64,000 nt of DNA from Thauera terpenica 58Eu (GTDB lineage: Bacteria > Pseudomonadota > Gammaproteobacteria > Burkholderiales > Rhodocyclaceae): assembly GCF_000443165.1 (NCBI RefSeq), contig NZ_ATJV01000059.1, forward strand, positions 62,001 to 126,000, given 5' to 3'. Below are positions 1 through 11,001 of the stretch, piece after piece. A model generated the notes under the pieces. That model saw only the letters and a program-made list of their open reading frames with translations, did not search any database and was not told where the DNA came from. The number at the start of each line of letters is the position of its first letter. Within the stretch, counting starts at the first letter, position 1. The position numbers were made by a program, and so were the translations under genes.

Positions 1-95
1 ATTGTAGGCGGATGAATTCGTCCGAATCGAATGCGTCCGCTGGCGCCGAGATTTCGAGACCGAATGCAGCGATGTGCTGGCGATATACTTCCTGC

Positions 96-872
96 ATGTT
101 GCGACTGATTATCGCCTTCGTGCTCATGATTGCCGGGATCGCCGTGTTCCAGGACCGCCTGCTCTACTTTCCCGACAAGGCTCCACTGTCGGAACTGATC
201 ACCGACCACCTTCGCGCCTGGCCGACGCCCGAGGACTTCCGCGGTCTGGTGGCGGAAGCAGCGGGCCCGGCGCGCGCCACGGTGATCGTCTTTCACGGCA
301 ATGCCGGGCATGCCGGACACCGTGACTTCTACGCCACCGCGCTCACCCCGCTGGGCCTGCGCGTGATTCTCGCCGAGTACCCGGGCTACGGTCCGCGCAG
401 CGGCGAGGTGGGCGAACAGCCTTTCGTTGCCGATGCCGAACAGACCATCGCACTCGCGCACCAGCTCTATGGCGAGCCTCTGCTGCTCGCCGGCGAATCG
501 CTGGGGGCCGCCGTGGTGGCGGCTGCGAGCGTGAGCCAGCGCGAGCGGACGGCGGGGCTGCTGCTGATCACGCCATGGGACCGGCTGGAGAACCTTGCCC
601 GCTTCCACTACTCCTGGCTGCCGGTCAAATGGCTGCTGCAGGACCGCTACGACAGTCTGGCTCATCTGGCGAGCTTCGAGCGCAGGATCCTGGTGGCGGT
701 CGCCGAGCGCGACAGCATCGTGCCCGCTCGCTTCGGCGAGGCCCTCCATCGGCTGCTGCCGGGCTCCAGGCTGAGCGTGATGGTGGGCGCCGAGCATAAC
801 GACTGGCCATCTCGGGTCGACGCCCTGTGGTGGCGCGACGCGATCTCCTTCCTGCTCGACGAATCCCGCTGA
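96..872 (+). CDS. alpha/beta hydrolase, membrane-anchored
   Basis: This is a serine hydrolase of the alpha/beta fold, substrate unknown. From the chosen ATG the first 15-20 residues are hydrophobic, which suggests an N-terminal anchor or uncleaved signal with the catalytic domain outside the cytoplasm. The oxyanion-hole motif HGNAG lies near residue 67, the nucleophile elbow GESLG puts Ser near 135, and AERD (Asp near 206) and AEHND (His near 234) complete a triad. The frame stays open upstream to an ATG at base 12, but the hydrophobic segment starts cleanly at 96. It converges on tilS. Similar proteins are usually annotated only as alpha/beta hydrolase or YfhR/Bem46-like. Confidence 0.75.
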   Translation: MLRLIIAFVLMIAGIAVFQDRLLYFPDKAPLSELITDHLRAWPTPEDFRGLVAEAAGPARATVIVFHGNAGHAGHRDFYATALTPLGLRVILAEYPGYGPRSGEVGEQPFVADAEQTIALAHQLYGEPLLLAGESLGAAVVAAASVSQRERTAGLLLITPWDRLENLARFHYSWLPVKWLLQDRYDSLAHLASFERRILVAVAERDSIVPARFGEALHRLLPGSRLSVMVGAEHNDWPSRVDALWWRDAISFLLDESR

Positions 873-938
873 CCGGGGCCGAACAGCTGCATTGAAGTCG
901 ATGCCCGCGAGGGCTCACGGCGAGTTCCTGACGCCGAC

Positions 939-2267
939 CTAAGCCTGCGAGCTCCCCTGCCATTTCCGCCATTGCGGCACCAGTCCGGCATGCGACACAG
1001 GGCAGGCGAAATCCGCCGCCAGTCCGATACCGCCGATCCAGGCCGGCTCGCCATCGACCCACAGCACCGGCAGACGGTCGCGCATCCACGCTGGAATCTC
1101 CGCCTCCTGGCACAGCTTCTTGAAACTTCGCCGCGGCCGTCCGACCCCCACACGCATGCGCAAGCCAGGCCGCCGTGTGCTCAACACCACCTCCCTGGCG
1201 CCATCGAGCACGGCGCGCGCGATGCCCTCACCGTGGCGCGGAAGGAAATGAACTTCACCGCCTCCCCAGCGCAGGGCGTCGCCACCCGACCAGCGCTGCG
1301 CCAGCAAAGGCTCAAGCGCAGCGGGCTCCAGCCACAGCCGTCCACGGTAGACACAGCACGCCATATCCCCGAGTTCGACGCGTAACGGATGAGAGGCAGG
1401 CACGGCGCGCAGTTGACGCAAGGCCTCGCCCAGGCGCGAGCGCGACGGGGCACGAAAATTGTCCTGACGCGCCCGCCAGCGCAACAGATTGGCAACACGA
1501 GCATCGCTCAGCGCAAGCACCCGCTCAAGCTGCAAGGGCTGACCACCACAAGCGGACTGGTCGAGCGCCGCGAGCTCATCGAGCAACTCGCTCGCTTCAC
1601 GGAAATGCTCAGCCGCGCGCGCGAGCGTGGCCGTCGCCGCAGGAAAACGCTCACCAATGACAGGGAGCACGCGATGACGCAGATGGTTGCGGCTGAAATC
1701 GAGCTGCGCGTTGCTCTCGTCTTCGACCCAGGCCAGGCCACGATCGCGCGCCCAGGCCTCGATGGTCGAGCGCGGACAGTCGAGCAAGGGCCGCAGCCGC
1801 CCAGGACGGGCAGCGCGCGGCGGATCGACTGCCCTCATCGCCGCTGCGCCGCGCACACCGCTGCCGCGCAGCAAGCGAAACAACAGAGTTTCCGCCTGAT
1901 CGTCCTGATGATGGCCGAAGACCAGCCAGTCGCACGCGACGCCATCGAGCGCGGCGTGGCGCTGATCTCGCGCCGCGGCTTCAAGTCCAGCGCTCGCATC
2001 GCGCGCAACCGACACCTGGAACAAGGAAAAAGGCACTTCAAGCTGCGCGCAACGCGTCGCGCAGGCCTGGGCCCAGGCATCGGCATGCGGGCTCAGACCA
2101 TGGTGCACATGCGCGGCCTGCAAGGAAAAGCCGAAGCGTGGCGCCAGGGCGTGCAGCACATCGAGCACAACGACCGAGTCCACCCCGCCCGACAGGGCGC
2201 AACACAAGCGTGCCCCCGGGCCGACGCCCGCGGCCGTCAGCGCGCGAGCGGCGACCTGCAGCAGCAT
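939..2267 (-). CDS. tilS: tRNA(Ile)-lysidine synthase
   Basis: TilS uses ATP and lysine to convert C34 of the AUA-reading tRNA-Ile into lysidine, an essential decoding modification. The PP-loop SGGVDS lies at residues 26-31 and the family signature HHQDDQAET near residue 120. The C-terminal substrate-binding domain ends with the typical RRSFKKLCQE and IPAWMRDRLPVLW segments. Length is 442 residues, normal for the family. The ATG at 2267 is preferred over an in-frame extension because it follows the accA stop after one base, so the two genes are probably translationally coupled, an arrangement common in betaproteobacteria. Confidence 0.95.
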   Translation of the reverse strand: MLLQVAARALTAAGVGPGARLCCALSGGVDSVVVLDVLHALAPRFGFSLQAAHVHHGLSPHADAWAQACATRCAQLEVPFSLFQVSVARDASAGLEAAARDQRHAALDGVACDWLVFGHHQDDQAETLLFRLLRGSGVRGAAAMRAVDPPRAARPGRLRPLLDCPRSTIEAWARDRGLAWVEDESNAQLDFSRNHLRHRVLPVIGERFPAATATLARAAEHFREASELLDELAALDQSACGGQPLQLERVLALSDARVANLLRWRARQDNFRAPSRSRLGEALRQLRAVPASHPLRVELGDMACCVYRGRLWLEPAALEPLLAQRWSGGDALRWGGGEVHFLPRHGEGIARAVLDGAREVVLSTRRPGLRMRVGVGRPRRSFKKLCQEAEIPAWMRDRLPVLWVDGEPAWIGGIGLAADFACPVSHAGLVPQWRKWQGSSQA

Positions 2268-2268
2268 G

Positions 2269-3234
2269 TCAGACCGCCACTTCCTTGAAGCGGCCGTAGC
2301 CCATGAGCTTCTCGTAACGCTGCGCCACAAGCTCGGACGGTGGCATGTGGTCCACCTGACGCAGGGCGTCGGCGAGCGCGCGCTTGAGCGAGGTGGCCAT
2401 CGCGCGATGGTCGCGGTGGGCGCCACCGACCGGCTCATTGACGACCTTGTCGACGAGGCTGAGCGACTTCAGGCGCGCGGCGGTGATGCCCATCGTCTCC
2501 GCGGCATCCGCTGCCTTGTCGGGGCTCTTCCACAGGATGGAGGCACAGCCTTCGGGCGAAATCACCGAATAGGTCGAGTATTGCAGCATCAGCACCTGAT
2601 CGCCGACCGCGATCGCCAGCGCGCCACCGGAGCCGCCTTCACCGATGATGGTGCTGATGATGGGCACGCGCAGCTCAGCCATCAGATACAGACTGTGGCC
2701 GATCGCCTCGGACTGGCCACGCTCTTCGGCGCCGATGCCCGGATAGGCTCCCGGTGTGTCGATGAAGGTGAACACCGGCAGGCCGAACTTCTCCGCCAGC
2801 TTCATCAGCCGCATCGCCTTGCGATAGCCCTCGGGCCGCGGCATGCCGAAGTTGCGCACGATCTTCTCCTTCGTGTCGCGCCCCTTCTGGTGACCGATGA
2901 TGACGCAGCTTTCGCCGTTGAAGCGTGCCAGACCGCCGACGATGGCCTTGTCATCGGCATACGAGCGGTCGCCATGCAGCTCTTCGAAGTCGGTAAAGAT
3001 GTGCTGCGCGTAATCGAGCGTATAGGGCCGCTGCGGATGGCGGGCAACCTGAGCGATCTGCCAGGGCGAGAGCTTGGCGTAGATGTCCTTGGTCATGGAC
3101 TGACTCTTGGCTTCGAGGCGGGCAATCTCTGTGGAGATGTCCACCGCGGGATCATCCGATACGAAGCGCAACTGGTCGATCTTGGCTTCCAGCTCCGCAA
3201 CCGCCTGTTCGAAATCCAGAAAAGTGGTCTTCAT
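2269..3234 (-). CDS. accA: acetyl-CoA carboxylase carboxyltransferase subunit alpha
   Basis: AccA with AccD forms the carboxyltransferase that moves CO2 from biotinylated AccB to acetyl-CoA, giving malonyl-CoA for fatty acid synthesis. The 321-residue protein has the full-length alpha-subunit pattern: an N-terminal helical part ([10 protein letters not shown]), then the crotonase-like core with [13 protein letters not shown] and the oxyanion-forming [10 protein letters not shown]. The start at 3234 matches the conserved N-terminus; an in-frame extension to 3378 is not family-like. tilS follows after one base. AccB and AccC are encoded elsewhere in this window, at 44-46 kb. Confidence 0.96.
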   Translation of the reverse strand: MKTTFLDFEQAVAELEAKIDQLRFVSDDPAVDISTEIARLEAKSQSMTKDIYAKLSPWQIAQVARHPQRPYTLDYAQHIFTDFEELHGDRSYADDKAIVGGLARFNGESCVIIGHQKGRDTKEKIVRNFGMPRPEGYRKAMRLMKLAEKFGLPVFTFIDTPGAYPGIGAEERGQSEAIGHSLYLMAELRVPIISTIIGEGGSGGALAIAVGDQVLMLQYSTYSVISPEGCASILWKSPDKAADAAETMGITAARLKSLSLVDKVVNEPVGGAHRDHRAMATSLKRALADALRQVDHMPPSELVAQRYEKLMGYGRFKEVAV

Positions 3235-3342
3235 CCAAGCATTCCCACTGAAAAATGTGCGCCATTGTAGCGCCACATGGGGCGAATCGCGCCGCTCGCC
3301 GCTCATCGACGCCGCCAATGTCCACCTTGGCGACAAGTAAAC

Positions 3343-3374
3343 AAAAGGGGTGACCGCCCCTCGGCAGCCACCCC
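3343..3374 (-). terminator. rho-independent terminator after the BI-1 gene
   Basis: Read on the minus strand, GGGGTG (3369-3374) pairs with CACCCC (3347-3352) and is followed at once by TTTTGTTT. It lies 26 bases past the stop of the BI-1 family gene. The loop contains a smaller GC stem. Confidence 0.6.
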
Positions 3375-3399
3375 GCAAACCATCGCAGCGCGGCGACGA

Positions 3400-4068
3400 T
3401 CAGTCGTTGTTCATGAAGCCCAGCAGGTGCAGCAGGCTGGTGAAGAGGTTGAAGATCGACACGAACAGCGTCACCGTCGCCATCACGTAATTGGTCTCGC
3501 CGCCGTTGATGATGTTGCTCGTCTCATACAGGATCAGGCCGGACATCAACATCACGAAGGCTGCGGAAACGGTCAGCGACAAGGCCGGGATCTGGAAGAA
3601 GATCGCACCCAGGCCGGCCAGAAAGGCCACCAGGATGCCAACCATGAGGAAGCCCCCCATGAAGGAGAAGTCCTTCTTTGTCGTCACCGCGTAGGCCGAC
3701 AGGCCCAGAAAGATCGCCGCCGTGCCTGCCATGGCCTGCATCACGATACTGCTGCCGTTGGGCAAGGACAGGTAGGCGGAGATGATCGGGCCGAGGGTGA
3801 AGCCCATGAAGCCGGTAAGCGCGAACACGAACAGCACGCCCAGGCCACTGTTGCGGAACTTGCTGGTTGCAAACAGCAGCCCGAAATACCCGACCAAAGT
3901 CACCACGATACCCAGGCGCGGCGCACCCATGGACATCGAGATTGCAGCCATCAGCGCAGAAAATGCCAGCGTCAGCGACAGCAGCATGTAGGTATTGCGG
4001 ATGACCTTGTTGGTCGACAGCACCGATGCTTCGGAGCGTGTCATCGTCGAAAATCGGTTTTCCATCAT
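3400..4068 (-). CDS. Bax inhibitor-1 / YccA family membrane protein
   Basis: This is an inner-membrane protein of the BI-1/YccA/YbhL family (222 residues, about seven hydrophobic segments). In E. coli YccA contacts the FtsH protease, while other members are proposed Ca2+/H+ leak channels; which role applies here cannot be told from sequence. Visible family features are the GFTLGPIISAYL-like loop after the second helix pair and a C-terminal run of membrane segments ending in a short polar tail. It is monocistronic, with a hairpin and T-run just downstream. Confidence 0.85.
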   Translation of the reverse strand: MMENRFSTMTRSEASVLSTNKVIRNTYMLLSLTLAFSALMAAISMSMGAPRLGIVVTLVGYFGLLFATSKFRNSGLGVLFVFALTGFMGFTLGPIISAYLSLPNGSSIVMQAMAGTAAIFLGLSAYAVTTKKDFSFMGGFLMVGILVAFLAGLGAIFFQIPALSLTVSAAFVMLMSGLILYETSNIINGGETNYVMATVTLFVSIFNLFTSLLHLLGFMNND

Positions 4069-4153
4069 CTTGTCTACTCCAGGGAAAGAATCTTGTTTTG
4101 AGAGCGCGCACCGCAGCGGGAGGTCAATTCACTGCGCAGGCGCTGCATGAAGC

Positions 4154-4501
4154 TCAGGCGGGCAGGACCTGCATGGGCGCCACACGGTTGCGCTCGGCGC
4201 CCTGGGTGCGGCGTACACGCTGCGCCAGCACCCGTGCCACGCGCTCTGCGGCCTCATCGATCGCAGCACGCACGTCGAGTTGGGTGATGGCGAACACGAC
4301 GTCCGGCAGCTTGCGCAAGCGCAGTTGTACCACGCAACGCTTGTCACTGCCGCCTTGTGGCCCGCTGACATCGGCGACCTTCACCCGCGCCCATTGAATA
4401 TGGTTCCGAAACCGTCCCATCGCGAGGCTCATCCGGCGAGTCACGTAGTCGCGCAGGATGGGAGTGGCTTCAGCGTCATCACAAAGCAGATCGATTCGCA
4501 T
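4154..4501 (-). CDS. HPF/RaiA-like ribosome-associated protein
   Basis: This is a small S30AE/sigma54-modulation family protein (115 residues), related to the factors that bind the ribosome decoding region and promote hibernation. The N-terminus (MRIDLLCDDA) and the segment GPQGGSDKRCVVQL followed by a DVRAAIDEAAERVARVL helix fit the family. It lacks the C-terminal domain of long HPF. The start at 4501 is fixed by a near-perfect Shine-Dalgarno AAGGAGG eight bases upstream; an upstream in-frame ATG has none. It is not next to rpoN, the usual location of hpf in many proteobacteria. Confidence 0.7.
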   Translation of the reverse strand: MRIDLLCDDAEATPILRDYVTRRMSLAMGRFRNHIQWARVKVADVSGPQGGSDKRCVVQLRLRKLPDVVFAITQLDVRAAIDEAAERVARVLAQRVRRTQGAERNRVAPMQVLPA

Positions 4502-4955
4502 GTGGAACCTCCTTGAATAGTTGCGTATCACCATCAGGCGATCGTCAAGTTCTACGCCTGCTGAATACTAAACCTCAGACTCTTCGATGAAATATCAATT
4601 CACCAGAACATTTATCTGTTTTTTTCGAAGTGTTCGCCATTCAGGACGAGCGCTGCGATCAAGCATGCGCAGCGGCGCCGACTCCGAACCGCAGCACCGA
4701 GTGGTGGGAGTGCGAGCGCAACAGAAGGTTCCATGCGCGCAATCAGCGCAGCGGCGAACAAGCAGCGCAAGCTGGGGTGAAGCCGGGAATGTGACGCGCA
4801 AGGCCAGAAAGGCAGCGGCGAACTGGCGCGCGCCGAGCAGGCATCGCAGCAAGATTTGCCATTGCGCCTGCGGATGATCCAGAATCTCGCCCCTGACGCG
4901 GCGGGAACCCGACCTTCGCCCAGGCGACAGGCAGATGCGCTGAAGAGCGCGGTGA
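4502..4955. other. intergenic region without a recognisable gene
   Basis: There are about 450 bases between the HPF-like gene and tRNA-Leu. Open frames exist on both strands, but their compositions are Arg/Ala/Ser-rich and have no recognisable domain. A T-rich patch (about 4610-4626) interrupts otherwise GC-rich DNA. A promoter for the HPF-like gene is expected near its start, but no hexamer pair with good spacing was found. Confidence 0.4.
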
Positions 4956-5040
4956 TGGTGCCGGGAGGGGGACTCGAACCCCCACGCCTTGCGGCGGCGG
5001 ATTTTGAATCCGCTGCGTCTACCGATTCCGCCATCCCGGC
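4956..5040 (-). tRNA. tRNA-Leu (anticodon CAA)
   Basis: The minus strand starts GCCGGGA at 5040 and ends TCCCGGC plus A and an encoded CCA at 4956 (85 nt). The acceptor stem is fully paired. The anticodon loop TTCAAAA gives anticodon CAA, which reads the leucine codon UUG. The T arm contains GGTTCGAGTCC, and an extended variable arm, typical of class II tRNA-Leu, is present. It is divergent from queA. Confidence 0.97.
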
Positions 5041-5053
5041 AGGGAAGGCGCGC

Positions 5054-5083
5054 ATTATCCACGAATATTGCTCATTGCAGCAA
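5054..5083 (-). promoter_or_regulatory. putative promoter of tRNA-Leu
   Basis: On the minus strand a -35-like TTGCTG (5078-5083) and a -10-like GATAAT (5054-5059) are separated by 18 bases. This would place transcription start around 5047, a few bases before the mature tRNA 5' end. Assigned by consensus similarity only. Confidence 0.5.
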
Positions 5084-5126
5084 GCCGGTCGTTGTGCTCC
5101 GTGCTGCCGCTACCGCAGGACCCTTG

Positions 5127-7293
<2,167 letters not shown>

Positions 7294-7369
7294 TTACGCG
7301 CCTCTGAGCCTGTCTGCGCAGGCCTGCACGCAGTCTGTCCTTCAGCACCCCGGAGAGCCTTGCGGCTAC

Positions 7370-7378
7370 TGCTATAAT
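7370..7378 (+). promoter_or_regulatory. extended -10 promoter for yajC-secD-secF
   Basis: TGC-TATAAT (7370-7378) is a perfect -10 hexamer with the extended -10 TG dinucleotide one base upstream, 34 bases before the yajC start. No good -35 hexamer is seen at 16-18 bases, which is expected of extended -10 promoters. Confidence 0.6.
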
Positions 7379-7412
7379 TGTGTGTTTTTTTCGCTAACCC
7401 GGAGTAAATGAC

Positions 7413-7736
7413 GTGCTGATTTCCAATGCCTACGCCCAAGCCGCGGGCGGCGACCCCACCAACGGCCTGATGGGCCTGCTGCCCCTGGTGCTGATGTTCG
7501 TGGTGCTGTGGTTCCTCATGATCCGGCCCCAGATGAAGCGCGCGAAAGAGCACAAGGCGCTGGTCGAGGCGCTGACTCGCGGCGATGAGGTGGTGACGGG
7601 TGGCGGCATCGCCGGCCGCGTGACTGAAGTTGGCGACAGCTTCGTGCAGGTCGAGATCGCCCCCAACACCGTGATCGCAGTACAAAAACAGGCGGTTGCC
7701 ACGGTTCTGCCCAAGGGCACGCTGAAGTCCTTGTAA
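7413..7736 (+). CDS. yajC: preprotein translocase subunit YajC
   Basis: YajC is a single-span inner-membrane protein that accompanies SecDF at the Sec translocon. The 107-residue protein has one hydrophobic helix (about residues 19-37) with the conserved WFLMIRPQMKRAKEH junction, then the small cytoplasmic domain with GDEVVTGGGIAGRV. Translation is best started at the GTG at 7413, preceded by GGAG eight bases upstream; an ATG at 7408 is out of frame and runs into a stop. It is the first gene of the yajC-secD-secF unit. Confidence 0.93.
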   Translation: MLISNAYAQAAGGDPTNGLMGLLPLVLMFVVLWFLMIRPQMKRAKEHKALVEALTRGDEVVTGGGIAGRVTEVGDSFVQVEIAPNTVIAVQKQAVATVLPKGTLKSL

Positions 7737-7751
7737 TTCCATTGCCGCGGC

Positions 7752-7770
7752 GCCGGAGTCCGTCTCCGGC
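7752..7770 (+). other. intergenic stem-loop between yajC and secD
   Basis: GCCGGAG (7752-7758) and CTCCGGC (7764-7770) form a perfect 7-bp stem with a 5-base loop, 15 bases past the yajC stop. No T-run follows, so a processing, mRNA-stability or attenuation element is more likely than a full terminator. Confidence 0.45.
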
Positions 7771-7850
7771 ACCGTGCAACACCGTGTGCAGGCGGCCCTG
7801 CCGATGCAGGCTCGCACTGCGGCGCGGTGCAATACTGTTTGCTGCCGACG

Positions 7851-9713
7851 ATGAACCGATACCCTCTCTGGAAGAACCTCCTCATTGGCCTCGTGCTGGT
7901 GTGGGGCCTGATCTACACCTTGCCCAATCTCTATGGCGAGGTCCCCGCGGTCCAGGTGTCCAGTGCCAAGGCCACGCTCAAGCTCGACCCCGGCACGGTA
8001 TCCGAGCGCATGGCTGGCGCGCTCAAGGAAGCCGGCATCGAGCACGAGGGCATCTTCGCCGACCTCAACACCGTGCGCGCCCGCTTTCTCAGCACCGACG
8101 AGCAATTGCGCGCCAAGGACGCCATCGAGCGCGCCTTCAATCCCGACGCCGCGGACCCGTCCTACGTCGTTGCCCTGAATCTGCTATCGGCCTCGCCCGC
8201 CTGGCTGAGCTCGATCCACGCCCTGCCCATGTATCTGGGCCTGGACCTGCGCGGCGGCGTGCACTTCCTGCTGCAGGTGGATATGCCGGGCGCGCTGACC
8301 AAGCGCCTCGACTCCACCACCGGCGACCTGCGCACCCTGATGCGTGACAAGAACGTGCGCCACGCCGGCATCACGCGCGAAGGCACGACCGTGGTCGTGC
8401 GCTTCCGTGACGCCGAACAACGCGAAGCCGGTCGCCAGGCCATCCAGAACAGCACCGCCGACCTGCAGCTGGCCAACCGTGATGATGGCTCCGAAGATTT
8501 CAAGCTGATCGCCACGCTCACCGCGCAGGCGCAGCAGACGATGCGCGACTTCGCCCTCAAGCAGAACATCACCACCTTGCACAACCGCATCAACGAACTG
8601 GGCGTCGCAGAGCCGGTCATCCAGCAGCAGGGTGTGGACCGCATCGTGGTGCAACTGCCTGGCGTGCAGGACGTGGCCAAGGCCAAGGACATCCTGGGGC
8701 GCACCGCGACGCTGGAAGTGCGCATGGTGGACGACACCCCGGGCCAGCTCGAGCAGGCGCTCAGCGGCAGCATCCCCTTCGGCACCGAGCTCTACACCGA
8801 ACGCGGCGGCTCGCCGCTGCTGGTGAAGAAGCAGGTGGTGCTGACCGGCGACCGCCTCACCGACGCCCAGCCCGGCTTTGACGGCCAGACCAATGAAGCG
8901 GCCGTGCATCTGACCCTGGATGCGGCTGGCGCGCGGATTTTCCGCGACGTCACGCGCGAGAGCGTGGGCAAGCGCATGGCCATCCTGCTGATCGAAAAGG
9001 GCAAGGGTGAAGTCGTCACCGCACCTGTGATCCGCAGCGAAATCGGCGGCGGTCGGGTGCAGATCTCCGGGCGCATGACCACCACCGAGGCCAATGATGT
9101 CGCGCTGCTGCTGCGCGCCGGCTCCCTGGCGGCGCCGATGGAGATCATCGAGGAGCGCACGGTAGGCCCCAGCCTGGGCGCGGAGAATATCCAGAAGGGC
9201 TTCAACTCGACGCTGTGGGGCTTCATCGCGATCGCGGTGTTCATGTGTGCCTACTACATGTTGTTCGGTGTGGTGTCGAGCATCGCCCTGGCCGCCAACC
9301 TCTTGCTGTTGCTGGCCTTGCTGTCGCTGCTGCAGGCCACGCTGACGCTGCCCGGCATTGCCGCGATGGCACTCACCCTGGGCATGGCGATCGACGCCAA
9401 CGTGCTCATCAACGAGCGCATCCGCGAGGAGCTGCGCAACGGCTCCAGCCCGCAAGCGGCGATCGCCGCCGGCTACGACCGCGCCTGGGACACCATTCTC
9501 GACTCCAACGTCACCACCCTGATCGCCGGCATCGCATTGCTGGTTTTCGGCTCGGGTCCGGTACGCGGCTTCGCGGTCGTGCATTGCCTGGGCATCCTGA
9601 CTTCGATGTTCAGCGCCATCCTGGTGTCGCGCATGCTGATCAACTTCATCTACGGCCGCCGCCGCAAGGTCGACGCGCTGTCGATCGGCCAGGTCTGGAA
9701 ACCGAGCAAGTAA
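7851..9713 (+). CDS. secD: protein translocase subunit SecD
   Basis: SecD works with SecF to use the proton gradient to pull preproteins into the periplasm. The 620-residue protein starts MNRYPLWKN with a first membrane helix (residues 8-26). A large periplasmic region follows, entered by the DLRGGVHFLLQVDMP motif, and then a C-terminal bundle of five helices containing ALTLGMAIDANVLINERIREEL, the conserved cytoplasmic-face signature of RND-type SecD. The start at 7851 fits the family; the longer in-frame start at 7827 adds eight unconserved residues. secF follows after 27 bases. Confidence 0.95.
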   Translation: MNRYPLWKNLLIGLVLVWGLIYTLPNLYGEVPAVQVSSAKATLKLDPGTVSERMAGALKEAGIEHEGIFADLNTVRARFLSTDEQLRAKDAIERAFNPDAADPSYVVALNLLSASPAWLSSIHALPMYLGLDLRGGVHFLLQVDMPGALTKRLDSTTGDLRTLMRDKNVRHAGITREGTTVVVRFRDAEQREAGRQAIQNSTADLQLANRDDGSEDFKLIATLTAQAQQTMRDFALKQNITTLHNRINELGVAEPVIQQQGVDRIVVQLPGVQDVAKAKDILGRTATLEVRMVDDTPGQLEQALSGSIPFGTELYTERGGSPLLVKKQVVLTGDRLTDAQPGFDGQTNEAAVHLTLDAAGARIFRDVTRESVGKRMAILLIEKGKGEVVTAPVIRSEIGGGRVQISGRMTTTEANDVALLLRAGSLAAPMEIIEERTVGPSLGAENIQKGFNSTLWGFIAIAVFMCAYYMLFGVVSSIALAANLLLLLALLSLLQATLTLPGIAAMALTLGMAIDANVLINERIREELRNGSSPQAAIAAGYDRAWDTILDSNVTTLIAGIALLVFGSGPVRGFAVVHCLGILTSMFSAILVSRMLINFIYGRRRKVDALSIGQVWKPSK

Positions 9714-9740
9714 GCGCTTGAGGCGAAAGGAAAAGTAATC

Positions 9741-10673
9741 ATGGAATTCTTCCGCATCAAGAAGGACATCCCCTTCATGAGCCGCGCGCTGGTGTTCAAC
9801 GTCATTTCGTTGATCACCTTCGTGCTGGCAGTGTTCTTCCTCGCCACGCGCGGGCTTCACCTTTCGGTGGAGTTCACCGGCGGCACGCTGATGGAGGTGA
9901 GCTACGCCGAGGCGCCTCCGCTCGAGCCCATCCGCCAGGGTCTGTCTGCCAGCGGCTATGCCGATGCGCAGGTGCAGAACTTTGGCAGCTCACGCGACGT
10001 GCTGATCCGCCTGCCGGATCGCGACGACATGGACACCACCCGCGTCTCGGAAAAAGTGATGGAAGTCCTGCAGGCACAGGCCGGGGCTGCACCCGAGCTG
10101 CGCCGTGTGGAGTTCGTCGGGCCACAGGTGGGCAAGGAGCTCGCATCCGACGGTGCGATGGCGCTGCTGCTGGTAATCATCGGCATCATGCTGTACTTGG
10201 CGATGCGCTTCGAGTGGCGCTTCGCGGTGTCGGCCATCATCGCCAACCTCCACGACGTCATCATCATCCTGGGCTTCTTCGCCTTCTTCCAGTGGGAGTT
10301 CTCGTTGCCGGTGCTGGCAGCCATCTTGGCGGTGCTGGGTTATTCGGTGAACGAGTCGGTGGTGGTCTTCGACCGCGTGCGTGAGACCTTCAAGAAGCGC
10401 CGCGACCTGACCACGCCGCAGGTTCTGGACCACGCCATCACCAGTACCATCTCGCGCACCGTGATCACGCACGGCAGTACCCAGATCATGGTGTTGTCGA
10501 TGCTGTTCTTTGGCGGTGAGACGCTGTACTACTTCTCGCTCGCCCTCACGATCGGCATTCTGTTCGGCATCTACTCCTCGGTGCTGGTCGCCAGCCCGCT
10601 GGTGATGTGGCTGGGCGTTTCACGCGAGCAGTTCGTGAAACCGAAGAAGGAGAAAGAAGAAGCGGTGGTCTGA
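9741..10673 (+). CDS. secF: protein translocase subunit SecF
   Basis: SecF is the partner of SecD. The 310-residue protein begins MEFFRIKKDIPFM and has a first helix (residues 15-35). It carries the VEFTGGTLMEV entry to the periplasmic domain and a C-terminal membrane bundle with LGYSVNESVVVFDRVRETFKK, where the acidic/Arg residues are characteristic of the proton-coupled family. A GAAAGGAAAAG Shine-Dalgarno precedes the ATG. A strong terminator follows 28 bases after the stop, closing the operon. Confidence 0.96.
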   Translation: MEFFRIKKDIPFMSRALVFNVISLITFVLAVFFLATRGLHLSVEFTGGTLMEVSYAEAPPLEPIRQGLSASGYADAQVQNFGSSRDVLIRLPDRDDMDTTRVSEKVMEVLQAQAGAAPELRRVEFVGPQVGKELASDGAMALLLVIIGIMLYLAMRFEWRFAVSAIIANLHDVIIILGFFAFFQWEFSLPVLAAILAVLGYSVNESVVVFDRVRETFKKRRDLTTPQVLDHAITSTISRTVITHGSTQIMVLSMLFFGGETLYYFSLALTIGILFGIYSSVLVASPLVMWLGVSREQFVKPKKEKEEAVV

Positions 10674-10701
10674 GCGCAGCTTCTTGCTCGACTCAAATAC
10701 G

Positions 10702-10730
10702 AAAAAGGCACCCTCGCAGGTGCCTTTTTT
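10702..10730 (+). terminator. rho-independent terminator after secF
   Basis: AAAAAGGCACC and GGTGCCTTTTTT form a stem around the loop CTCGCA, with six T residues on the plus strand and five A residues on the other side, so it could also act on minus-strand transcripts arriving from purB/DUF2322. Confidence 0.9.
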
Positions 10731-10773
10731 CGTTGCTGGGGTGGGAAGACGGAGTGATCGTGCCTGCGCTGCG

Positions 10774-10959
10774 GTCGTGGGCTGGGCCAGCGCTCGCCGC
10801 CTGCATTCGCGGCCTGCGGCTGCCCTCGATGGAGAACGTCGCGGGGGCGGCGACGCAAACTCGTCGCTACGCTCCTCAGACAGGCGTCGCCTTGAGTCCC
10901 CCGCGCCGCCCTCCACCTCGGCGCTCATGAAGTTGGCGAGCGCTGGCCCACCCCACGAC
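10774..10959. repeat. large nested inverted repeat (186 bp)
   Basis: Outer arms 10774-10798 and 10935-10959 are complementary over 24 of 25 bases. Inside, GCGGGGG (10841-10847) pairs with CCCCCGC (10898-10904) and GGCGACGC (10849-10856) with GCGTCGCC (10884-10891), leaving a 27-base loop. The element lies in the non-coding space between convergent secF and the DUF2322 gene. It resembles a REP/BIME-type or MITE-like palindromic element; no coding potential is evident. Confidence 0.65.
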
Positions 10960-11001
10960 CCTGTGTCTGATACCCGATCCTGTTGCCTCCCGGCAAAAAG
11001 C

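Noticed and set aside
4587-4877. 96-codon plus-strand frame between the HPF-like gene and tRNA-Leu
   Set aside because: No ribosome site, Arg/Ser-rich, no similarity to a family that I know.
4612-5055. 147-codon frame beginning [14 protein letters not shown] on the minus strand
   Set aside because: This frame is the translated tRNA-Leu, a well-known false protein in databases.
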